NCBI GenBank assembly: GCA_964645155.1
Contig: CAZYBG010000127.1
Span: 1 to 7,719, forward strand
Length of the DNA: 7,719 bases
Source: CAZYBG01 sp964645155
GTDB lineage: Bacteria > Pseudomonadota > Alphaproteobacteria > Rhodobacterales > Rhodobacteraceae
Reading direction: 5' to 3'
In this document: positions 1 to 5,327 of the stretch, piece by piece
Position numbering within the stretch: position 1 is the stretch's first letter
Layout: every line of letters starts with the position of its first letter
Program-made: the position numbers and the translations under genes
Notes under the pieces: generated by a model
Told to the model about the DNA's origin: nothing
Databases searched by the model: none
Seen by the model: only the letters and a program-made list of their open reading frames with translations

Positions 1-51
1 GGGCTCCTTTCTGCCCTGCGGCGGTCCGGCCAGCTGCAGGGGGCGCCCAGC

Positions 52-239
52 TGTCAGAAAATGTTCCCCATCAGTTGGCGAACACCAGTGGGCAGGTTCG
101 TCACGGGAGCGCCACGACCATCCGCGCCGCCAGAGCGGCAACGCAGCGATCGCAGGCTTCGTGGGCGCGGCCGGGCCGGGGGGCTTGGCATCGAGCCCAG
201 GACCGTGGCAGCGCGCCCCCGGGGCCGGCCGCGGCGGCG
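52..239 (+). mobile_element. Decayed left-end fragment of an IS481-family insertion sequence
   Basis: This stretch reads as the first part of an IS481-type element. A terminal TGT at 52-54 is followed by a short AT-richer leader (about 55-74) and then the N-terminal coding part of a transposase. IS481-family ends commonly begin with TGT, so 52 is proposed as the outer end; no second inverted repeat or target duplication is visible to confirm it. Recognisable similarity fades after about base 225, and the ligase gene on the other strand ends at 240, so the rest of the element has been lost or replaced. Bases 1-51 lie outside the proposed element. They contain two CAGCTG words (31-36, 48-53) around a GGGCGCCC palindrome but no gene that I can support. 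Confidence 0.55.
75..239 (+). pseudogene. IS481-family transposase, N-terminal remnant with a frameshift
   Basis: From a TTG at 75 the frame reads MANTSGQVRHGSATT, then IRAARAATQRSQAS. This closely resembles the start of IS481-family transposases (typically GQVLHGSATT...AIQRSQAS), which form a helix-turn-helix that binds the element ends. The expected continuation, L-x-x-L-A-x-R-L-G-I-x-P-x-T-V-A-K-W, is split. Codons for the first half continue in the starting frame to about base 180, while LGIEPRTVAAR is found in the next frame from base 184. One extra G in the six-G run at 178-183 accounts exactly for the shift. After TVA the usual KW(R/K)KR is degraded to ARPRG. The catalytic DDE core is absent, so the product cannot be active. 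The family call rests on remembered consensus, not an alignment. Past base 225 the reading is probably not transposase. Confidence 0.62.
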
Positions 240-1832
240 TCAGCCGTAGAGCGCGAGCAGCTCGCGCAGGTCGGCCAGGGTGTTCGCCTCCTCGACCGGC
301 TTGTCGTCGCGCCAGCGCAGCATCCGGGGGAAGCGCAGCGCGACGCCGGACTTGTGGCGCGTGCTCTGCTGGATGCCCTCGAAGCCGATCTCGAAGACAT
401 GTTCCGGCTTCACCCGGCGCACCGGCCCGAAGCGTTCCAGCGTGTTCTTGCGCACCCAGGCGGTGATCCGGTTGAACTCGGCGTCGGTCAGCCCGGAATA
501 GGCCTTGGTGAAGGGCACGAGGTCGCCGCCGTCCCAGACCGCGAAGGTGAAGTCGGTGTAGAGGTTGGCGCGGCGGCCGTGGCCGGCCTGCGCATAGACC
601 ATCACCGCGTCGATCGACAGCGGATCGACCTTCCATTTCCACCAGTCGCCCTTCCGGCGCCCCGCCAGATAGGGCGCCGCGCGGCGCTTCAGCATCAGCC
701 CCTCGGCGGCCTGCCCGCGCGCGCCCTCGCGCAGCCGGGCGAGCGCCCCCCAGTCGTCGAAGGCCGCCTCGGGCGACAGCCGCACCGGCGCCTCGGCCGG
801 CAGGCCCGCGACCAGCGCGGCCAGGCGCGTCCGGCGCGCGGCGAAGGGCAGGGCGCGGATGTCGGCGCCGCCGTCCTCGAGCAGGTCATAGGCCATCAGC
901 ACCACCGGCGCCTCGTCCAGCACCTTGCGCGGCACCGTCTTGCGGCCGATCCGCCGCTGCAGCGCCGCGAAGGGCAGCGGGCGGCCTTCGGCGAAGGCCA
1001 GCACCTCGCCGTCGATCACCGTGCCGTCGGGCAGGAAGTCCCGCGCCCGGGCCAGTTCGGGGAACCGGTCGGTCATCAGCTCCTCGCCGCGCGACCAGAG
1101 GAAGTGCGCGCCGCCGCGCAGGATCAGCTGGCCGCGGATGCCGTCCCATTTCCACTCGGCGAACCAGTCGGCCGGGGGGCCGAGGTCGGCGGGATCGCCC
1201 TCGACCTGGTAAGCGAGGTAGAACGGATAGGGCCGCGAGAGGTCGGCGGTGGGGTCGTTCGTCAGGATCAGCGCCGCCCAGGTCGTGCGCTCGGGCGTCC
1301 AGTCGCCCATCAGCCGGTGCGCGAGGTCGGGCTCGGGCACGCCGGTCGCCTGGGCCAGCGCCCGGGTCATCAGCGTCTGGCTCACGCCCATGCGGAAGCC
1401 GCCGGTGAGGAGCTTGTTGAAGAGGAACCGCTCGGTCCCGCCGAGCGCCTCCCACGCCGCGAGGATGCGGGGTTTCTTCTGCTCCTCGGGCAGCGTCGAG
1501 AGCATCCTCACCTCGCCGATCCAGTGGCCGAGCGGCAGGTCGGCGGGTGCCGCGGGCGGCGGCAGGATCAGCGCGATCGTCTCGGCCAGGTCGCCCGCCA
1601 CGGCATAGCTGTCGTCGAACAGCCAGAGCGGCAGCCCGGCCCGCTCGGCCGCCCATCCGGCCAGCCGCGTGGCGTTGACCGACCGCTTCGGGCGGCGGCC
1701 CGAGAGCAGCGCGACCGTCCAGAGCCGGTCGGCCTCGGGCGCGTCGCGGAAGTACCCGGCCAGCGCCGCGACCTTGGCGTTGGTGCGCGTCGTGCCGTCG
1801 AGCGCGGCGAAGAGGGCGGCGAAGCGCTTCAC
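240..1832 (-). CDS. ATP-dependent DNA ligase, cisplatin damage response type (ligase of the Lhr/Exo/Lig/PdeM cluster)
   Basis: Seals nicks in duplex DNA by ATP-dependent adenylation of a lysine; this family is tied to DNA damage repair rather than replication, which uses NAD-dependent LigA. The 530-residue product is full length for the family. An N-terminal alpha-helical DNA-binding region (about 1-200) is followed by the nucleotidyltransferase domain (about 205-405). Visible motifs are EWKWDGIRG with the nucleophile K228 (motif I), IDGEVLAF around D274/E276 (motif III), EGLMLKR at 377-383 (motif IV) and WWKWKVD at 397-403 (motif V, K399/K401). An OB-fold domain (about 405-530) ends it. The start is GTG at 1832, because it forms a GTGA overlap with the stop of the upstream exonuclease gene, and MKRFAALFAALD is a normal N-terminus for this family. 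Translation is therefore probably coupled to the exonuclease. No clear terminator follows; a transposase relic on the opposite strand abuts the stop codon. The family assignment is strong, the repair role is from family knowledge. Confidence 0.93.
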   Translation of the reverse strand: MKRFAALFAALDGTTRTNAKVAALAGYFRDAPEADRLWTVALLSGRRPKRSVNATRLAGWAAERAGLPLWLFDDSYAVAGDLAETIALILPPPAAPADLPLGHWIGEVRMLSTLPEEQKKPRILAAWEALGGTERFLFNKLLTGGFRMGVSQTLMTRALAQATGVPEPDLAHRLMGDWTPERTTWAALILTNDPTADLSRPYPFYLAYQVEGDPADLGPPADWFAEWKWDGIRGQLILRGGAHFLWSRGEELMTDRFPELARARDFLPDGTVIDGEVLAFAEGRPLPFAALQRRIGRKTVPRKVLDEAPVVLMAYDLLEDGGADIRALPFAARRTRLAALVAGLPAEAPVRLSPEAAFDDWGALARLREGARGQAAEGLMLKRRAAPYLAGRRKGDWWKWKVDPLSIDAVMVYAQAGHGRRANLYTDFTFAVWDGGDLVPFTKAYSGLTDAEFNRITAWVRKNTLERFGPVRRVKPEHVFEIGFEGIQQSTRHKSGVALRFPRMLRWRDDKPVEEANTLADLRELLALYG

Positions 1833-2848
1833 TCCACCGCCTCGCCCTCGGCGGCATCCAGGGTCTCGCCGGTGAACTCGGTCGCGACCACGCCGGCCTC
1901 GTAGCCCTGTTCCTCGAGCCAGCGGCGGAAGCTGGCGGTATAGCCGTGGGTGGCGATGACGCGGGCCGCGCCGGTGGCGCGGATCGCGGCGTTCAGCCCG
2001 TCCCAGTCGGCATGGTCGGAGATCACGAAGCCGCGGTCGGCGGCGCGGCGGCGGCGGATGCCGCGCAGCGCCATCCAGCCCGACGCGAAGGCGGTCGAGG
2101 CCTGCCCGAAGCGGCGCATCCAGGCCGAGCCGAGCGCCGAGGGCGTGGCGACGACCAGCGCCCCGGCATGGGCCTTCACCTCGGTCTCGGGCGTGACCCG
2201 GATCGTCGCGGGCAGCCGCAGCCCCTGGGCGCGCAGCACCTCGTTGACGTTCTCGACCGCGCCGTGGGTCAGGATCGGCCCGGCCCCCGCGTCGATCCCG
2301 GCGAGCAGCCGCTGCGCCTTGCCGAGCGCGTAGGCGCCGATCACCGAGAACCGCCCCGCGGCGCGGTTCGCCGCCCACCAGGCATCGACCTCGGCCATCG
2401 CCGCGGCCTCGTCCTTCCAGCGGAACACCGGCAGGCCGAAGGTGCATTCGGTGATGAAGGCGTGGCAGGCGACCGGCTCGAACGGCTCGGAGAGGCGGTC
2501 GGGCGCGGTCTTGTAGTCGCCCGACACCACCCAGACCTCGCCCGCCCGCGCGACCCGGATCTGCGCCGAGCCCGGCACGTGCCCGGCGGGGTGGAAGCTG
2601 ACGCTGACGCCGCCGATCGTCCGCGCCTCGCCGAACGCCACGGTCTCGACCGCGACGCCGAGGCGGTGGCGGATCACGGGCGCCGCGGCCCCGGTCGCGA
2701 GATAGGCGCCCATGCCGCCGCGCGCATGGTCGGAATGCCCGTGGGTGACGAGCGCCCGCGGCACCGGCCGCCAGGGGTCGATGTGAAAGTCGCCCTCCGG
2801 GCAGTAGATGCCCCGGTCGGTGACGGTCAGAAGGTCGGGCCGCGCCAT
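1829..2848 (-). CDS. Ligase-associated DNA damage response exonuclease (metallo-beta-lactamase / beta-CASP-like fold)
   Basis: A metal-dependent nuclease of the family found next to the ATP-dependent repair ligase; related enzymes in Pseudomonas were described as the Exo part of an Lhr-Exo-MPE-Lig cluster. The 339-residue protein shows the metallo-beta-lactamase signature THGHSDHARGG (H36, H38, D40, H41), then PAGHVPGS (H90), SGDYK (D111), ECTFGLPVF (134-142), SDHADWDGL (D278, H279) and a C-terminal ATHGYT (H301). These supply the metal ligands and the beta-CASP-like histidines. No signal peptide is present, so it is cytoplasmic. I chose the ATG at 2848 because MARPDLLTVTDRGIYCPEGDFHIDPW is the usual family start; the in-frame ATG at 2944 would add 32 residues of unconvincing Ala/Pro/Arg-rich sequence. 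No Shine-Dalgarno sequence precedes 2848, and a -10-like box sits 6 bases away, so the message may be leaderless. It is the first gene of the exo-lig operon. Confidence 0.9.
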   Translation of the reverse strand: MARPDLLTVTDRGIYCPEGDFHIDPWRPVPRALVTHGHSDHARGGMGAYLATGAAAPVIRHRLGVAVETVAFGEARTIGGVSVSFHPAGHVPGSAQIRVARAGEVWVVSGDYKTAPDRLSEPFEPVACHAFITECTFGLPVFRWKDEAAAMAEVDAWWAANRAAGRFSVIGAYALGKAQRLLAGIDAGAGPILTHGAVENVNEVLRAQGLRLPATIRVTPETEVKAHAGALVVATPSALGSAWMRRFGQASTAFASGWMALRGIRRRRAADRGFVISDHADWDGLNAAIRATGAARVIATHGYTASFRRWLEEQGYEAGVVATEFTGETLDAAEGEAVE

Positions 2849-2854
2849 CGGCCA

Positions 2855-2883
2855 AGGGTAGCATGGCGCGGGGCGGGGGCCAG
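2855..2883 (-). promoter_or_regulatory. Candidate promoter of the exo-lig operon, giving a leaderless transcript
   Basis: On the minus strand a -35-like CTGGCC (plus-strand 2883-2878) and a -10-like TACCCT (2860-2855) are separated by 17 bases. The first base of the exonuclease ATG at 2848 falls 7 bases past the -10 box, where transcription would normally begin. The -35 matches the TTGACA consensus at only three positions, but weak, GC-rich promoters are usual in high-G+C alphaproteobacteria. I saw no GTTC-N7-GTTC site of the alphaproteobacterial LexA type between 2849 and 3020, so SOS control is not supported by sequence. This is pattern matching by eye. Confidence 0.35.
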
Positions 2884-2937
2884 CGGTTGCCGCGCCGTCC
2901 GGTCGGCGGCAGGGCCCCGCTTCCGCCGCCCGCGCGG

Positions 2938-2966
2938 TTTCCATCCCGCCGCATCCGCCCTAGGTT
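2938..2966 (+). promoter_or_regulatory. Candidate sigma-70-type promoter of the OsmC-family gene
   Basis: TTTCCA (2938-2943) and TAGGTT (2961-2966) are spaced by 17 bases, with four matches to TTGACA and a TAnnnT -10. Transcription would start near 2973, giving a leader of about 48 bases that contains the inverted repeat at 2978-2998. The promoter would diverge from the exo promoter at 2855-2883. Judged by eye only. Confidence 0.35.
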
Positions 2967-2977
2967 CAGCCCCGGAA

Positions 2978-2998
2978 GGCCGCGCGACCGGCGCGGCC
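2978..2998. repeat. Perfect 8-base inverted repeat in the OsmC-gene leader
   Basis: GGCCGCGC (2978-2985) and GCGCGGCC (2991-2998) are exact reverse complements around a 5-base spacer. The repeat lies between the candidate promoter at 2938-2966 and the ribosome binding site at 3010-3015. It could be a stable leader hairpin or an operator for a dimeric repressor. Such GC-only repeats also arise by chance in a genome this rich in G and C, so function is uncertain. Confidence 0.4.
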
Positions 2999-3020
2999 GG
3001 CAGCACAGCGGAGAGACATC

Positions 3021-3446
3021 ATGAAGCGCACGGCAACGGCGAGATGGAGCGGCGACCTCAAGGGCGGCGGTGGCACGCTCGACCTGCAGAGCGGCGCCTT
3101 CAGGGGCCAGCCCTACACCTTCAAGGGCCGGTTCGAGGATGCCGAGGGCCGCTCGGGCACCAACCCCGAGGAGCTGATCGCCGCCGCCCATGCCGGCTGC
3201 TACGCGATGCAGCTCAGCCACTTCCTCGCCGAGAACGGCACCCCGGCCGAGGAGCTGCACGCCACCGCGGCGGTCGAGCTCGTCCCCGGCACCGGCATCA
3301 CCGGCAGCGCGATCACGCTGAAGGCGAAGGTGCCGGGCATCGACAAGGCCGCGTTCGACGAACTTGCGCAGAAGGCCAAGGCGGAATGCCCGGTCTCGAA
3401 GGCGCTCGGCGCCATCGACGTCACGCTCACGGCCGAGCTCGCCTGA
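3021..3446 (+). CDS. osmC: OsmC-family peroxiredoxin
   Basis: Thiol-dependent peroxidase of the OsmC/Ohr superfamily, which reduces organic hydroperoxides and hydrogen peroxide in the cytoplasm. The 141-residue product has the usual length and the expected active-site set: R37 in the FKGRF segment, E51 in TNPEELIAAAHAGC, the peroxidatic C60, and the resolving C123 in ECPVSKALG. The N-terminal pattern MKRTATARWSGDLKGGGG and the ending AIDVTLTAEL match the OsmC branch rather than Ohr. The ATG at 3021 is preceded by GGAGAG (3010-3015) at a spacing of 5. The gene diverges from the exo-lig operon and is followed by a GC-rich hairpin at 3466-3497, so it is probably transcribed alone. Whether it responds to osmotic stress, as in E. 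coli, cannot be read from the sequence. Confidence 0.9.
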   Translation: MKRTATARWSGDLKGGGGTLDLQSGAFRGQPYTFKGRFEDAEGRSGTNPEELIAAAHAGCYAMQLSHFLAENGTPAEELHATAAVELVPGTGITGSAITLKAKVPGIDKAAFDELAQKAKAECPVSKALGAIDVTLTAELA

Positions 3447-3459
3447 AGCGGCGGGGGCG

Positions 3460-3488
3460 TTGACGGGCGACACCGGGGCGGGTACCCC
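3460..3488 (+). promoter_or_regulatory. Candidate argS promoter
   Basis: TTGACG (3460-3465) matches five of six positions of the -35 consensus. At 17 bases spacing it is followed by TACCCC (3483-3488), a weak -10 starting with TA. A perfect TTGAC with a poor -10 and GC-rich spacer is typical of Rhodobacter-type promoters. The start point would fall near 3495, about 20 bases before the argS ATG. The box overlaps the inverted repeat at 3466-3497. Confidence 0.45.
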
Positions 3489-3497
3489 CGGGTCGCC
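3466..3497. terminator. Strong GC hairpin between the OsmC-family gene and argS, possible terminator
   Basis: GGCGAC (3466-3471) plus CCGGGG (3473-3478) pairs with CCCCGG (3486-3491) plus GTCGCC (3492-3497). That is a 12-base-pair stem with a single bulged A at 3472 and a 7-base loop. No T-run follows, so it is not a classical intrinsic terminator, although T-poor hairpins can end or stabilise transcripts in high-G+C bacteria. It begins 20 bases after the OsmC-gene stop. If argS transcription starts near 3495 the full stem would not be in the argS message, which favours a role at the 3' end of the upstream transcript or as a DNA site. Confidence 0.45.
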
Positions 3498-3515
3498 GAT
3501 CCCCAAGGACGCCCG

Positions 3516-5258
3516 ATGAACCTCTTTCACGACATCCGCGCGCTGGTCCTCGACGCGCTGGCGCGGCTCGAAGCCGAGGGCCGGCTGCCCGCCGGCCTCG
3601 ACACCGCCGCCGTCACCGTCGAGCCGCCGCGCGATGCGGCGCATGGCGACATGGCGACGAACGCCGCGATGGTGCTGGCCCGGCCCGCCGGGATGCCGCC
3701 GCGCGAGATCGCGGCGCTGCTCGCCGGCGCCCTCGTCGCCGACCCGCGGGTCGACGCGGCCGAGGTGGCGGGGCCGGGCTTCCTGAACCTGCGGCTTGCC
3801 ACCGATGCCTGGCGCGAGGTCGTCCGCGCCGCGCTGCAGGAAGGCACGGCCTTCGGCCGCTCGCGGATCGGCGCCGGGCTGAAGGTCAATGTCGAGTTCG
3901 TGTCGGCCAACCCGACCGGGCCGATGCATGTCGGCCACGCCCGCGGCGCCGTCTTCGGCGACGCGCTGGCCAGCCTGCTGCACCATGCCGGCTACGAGGT
4001 GACCCGCGAATACTACATCAACGACGGCGGCGCGCAGGTCGACGTGCTGGCGCGCTCGGCCTACGAGCGCTACCGCGAGGCGCTGGGCCATTCGCCCGAG
4101 ATCGCCGAGGGACTCTATCCGGGCGACTACCTGATCCAGGTCGGCGAGGCGCTGGCGGCCGAGCACGGCGACAGCCTGCTCGACCAGCCCGAGGAGATGT
4201 GGCTGTCGGACGTGCGCGAGTTCGCCACCGGGCGGATGATGGCGATGATCCGCGACGATCTCGCCGCGCTGGGCGTCAGGATGGATGTCTACGCCTCCGA
4301 GAAGGGCCTCTACGACACCGGCCAGATCGAGGCGGCGATCGGCCGGCTGCGCGACCTCGGGCTGATCTACGAGGGCTATCTCGAGCCCCCCAAGGGCAAG
4401 ACGCCGGACGACTGGGAGCCGCGCGAGCAGACGCTGTTCCGCTCCACCGCCTTCGGCGACGACGTCGACCGGCCGGTGCGGAAGTCGGACGGCGCCTGGA
4501 CCTATTTCGCGCCCGACATCGCCTATCACTACGACAAGGTCGAACGCGGCTTCGACATGCTGATCGACGTGCTCGGCGCCGACCATGGCGGCTATGTCAA
4601 GCGGCTGAAGGCCGTCGTCGCGGCATTGTCGGAGAACCGCGTGCCGCTCGACTGCAAGCTGATCCAGCTCGTCAAGCTCTGGAAGAACGGCGAGCCCTTC
4701 AAGATGTCGAAGCGCGCCGGCACCTTCGTCACGCTGCGCGACGTGGTCGACGAGGTCGGCGCCGACGTCACCCGCTTCGTGATGCTGACGCGCAAGAACG
4801 ACGCCGCGCTCGACTTCGATTTCGCCAAGGTGCTGGAGCAGTCGAAGGAGAACCCGGTCTGGTACGTGCAGTACGCCCATGCCCGCGTCGCCTCGGTGCT
4901 GCGCAAGGCCGCCGGGGCGGGCATCGCGGTCGACGACGCGGCGCTGGCCGCGGCCGACCTGTCGCAGCTTGGCCACGATGCCGAACTGGCGCTGGCCCGG
5001 AAGATCGCCGAATGGCCGCGCCTGGTCGAGATCGCGGCCCGCGGCGCCGAGCCGCACCGCGTCGCGTTCTACCTCTACGACCTCGCCTCCGACCTCCACG
5101 CGCTCTGGAACCGCGGCAACGAGGACCCCGCCTTGCGCTTCCTGCAGGACGACCCGGCTGTTTCGGCTGCGAAAATCGCGCTGGCACGTGCCACGGCCGT
5201 TGTGATTTCCGCAGGTCTTGGTATTCTCGGCGTCGTACCGGTCGAGGAGATGCGCTGA
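3516..5258 (+). CDS. argS: Arginyl-tRNA synthetase
   Basis: Class I aminoacyl-tRNA synthetase that charges tRNA-Arg with arginine; essential and cytoplasmic. The 580-residue protein has the full domain set. The N-terminal Arg-tRNA-synthetase domain (about 1-94) includes HGDMATNAAM (43-52). The Rossmann catalytic domain (about 120-405) has the HIGH-type motif in FVSANPTGPMHVGHARG (H138-H141), EYYINDGGAQ (165-174) and a canonical KMSKR loop at 396-400. The DALR-type anticodon-binding domain (about 445-580) carries WYVQYAHAR and ends in the family-typical GVVPVEEMR. Having KMSKR is notable only because many ArgS proteins lack the canonical lysine. AAGGA at 3505-3509, six bases before ATG 3516, fixes the start. 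The last 90 or so bases use unusually many T- and A-ending codons (GCT, GTT, ATT, GGT, CTT) compared with the rest of the gene. Confidence 0.98.
   Translation: MNLFHDIRALVLDALARLEAEGRLPAGLDTAAVTVEPPRDAAHGDMATNAAMVLARPAGMPPREIAALLAGALVADPRVDAAEVAGPGFLNLRLATDAWREVVRAALQEGTAFGRSRIGAGLKVNVEFVSANPTGPMHVGHARGAVFGDALASLLHHAGYEVTREYYINDGGAQVDVLARSAYERYREALGHSPEIAEGLYPGDYLIQVGEALAAEHGDSLLDQPEEMWLSDVREFATGRMMAMIRDDLAALGVRMDVYASEKGLYDTGQIEAAIGRLRDLGLIYEGYLEPPKGKTPDDWEPREQTLFRSTAFGDDVDRPVRKSDGAWTYFAPDIAYHYDKVERGFDMLIDVLGADHGGYVKRLKAVVAALSENRVPLDCKLIQLVKLWKNGEPFKMSKRAGTFVTLRDVVDEVGADVTRFVMLTRKNDAALDFDFAKVLEQSKENPVWYVQYAHARVASVLRKAAGAGIAVDDAALAAADLSQLGHDAELALARKIAEWPRLVEIAARGAEPHRVAFYLYDLASDLHALWNRGNEDPALRFLQDDPAVSAAKIALARATAVVISAGLGILGVVPVEEMR
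5200..5227 (+). promoter_or_regulatory. Candidate internal promoter in the 3' end of argS, reading into the SPOR-nagZ-scpA genes
   Basis: TTGTGA (5200-5205) and TATTCT (5222-5227) are separated by 16 bases; each hexamer matches four of six consensus positions. AT-containing hexamers this good are rare in the window, and this pair sits in its most AT-rich coding patch. The start point would be near 5234, leaving a leader of about 94 bases before the SPOR-protein ATG that includes the small hairpin at 5295-5311. It is a prediction by eye; readthrough from the argS promoter is the alternative. Confidence 0.4.
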
Positions 5259-5294
5259 GGCGACAGGCGCCCCGGCCGGACACGAGCAGGCAAT

Positions 5295-5311
5295 CCCCGC
5301 GTCAGACGGGG
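5295..5311. repeat. Small inverted repeat between argS and the SPOR-protein gene
   Basis: CCCCG (5295-5299) pairs with CGGGG (5307-5311) around a 7-base loop. The stem is short and there is no T-run, so it is at most a weak leader hairpin ahead of the ribosome binding site GAGG at 5318-5321. Confidence 0.25.
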
Positions 5312-5327
5312 CCGGACGAGGCAGAGC

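Noticed and set aside
181..198. GGGCT...AGCCC stem downstream of lig as a terminator
   Set aside because: It has only five base pairs and an 8-base loop, lies within the relic coding sequence, and has no T-run in the minus-strand direction.
101..400. A 99-codon minus-strand frame crossing the ligase stop, ending in a protein-like segment (HEACDRCVAALAARMVVALP)
   Set aside because: The protein-like end is the reverse complement of the transposase relic and most of the frame overlaps the ligase out of frame; no start signal or homologue is evident.
75..1904. A 609-codon plus-strand frame opposite the ligase
   Set aside because: Its first 30 or so codons are the transposase relic; the rest is the antisense shadow of the ligase with no family resemblance.
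2849..3020. A LexA (SOS) operator controlling the exo-lig operon
   Set aside because: Only one GTTC half-site (2964-2967) is present and the expected second half at 7-base spacing reads GAAG, so the site is not supported.
1946..3463. A 505-codon plus-strand frame over exo and osmC
   Set aside because: It is antisense to the exonuclease and out of frame with the OsmC-family gene, both of which have clear motifs and normal ends; the translation is low-complexity Arg/Gly/Pro.
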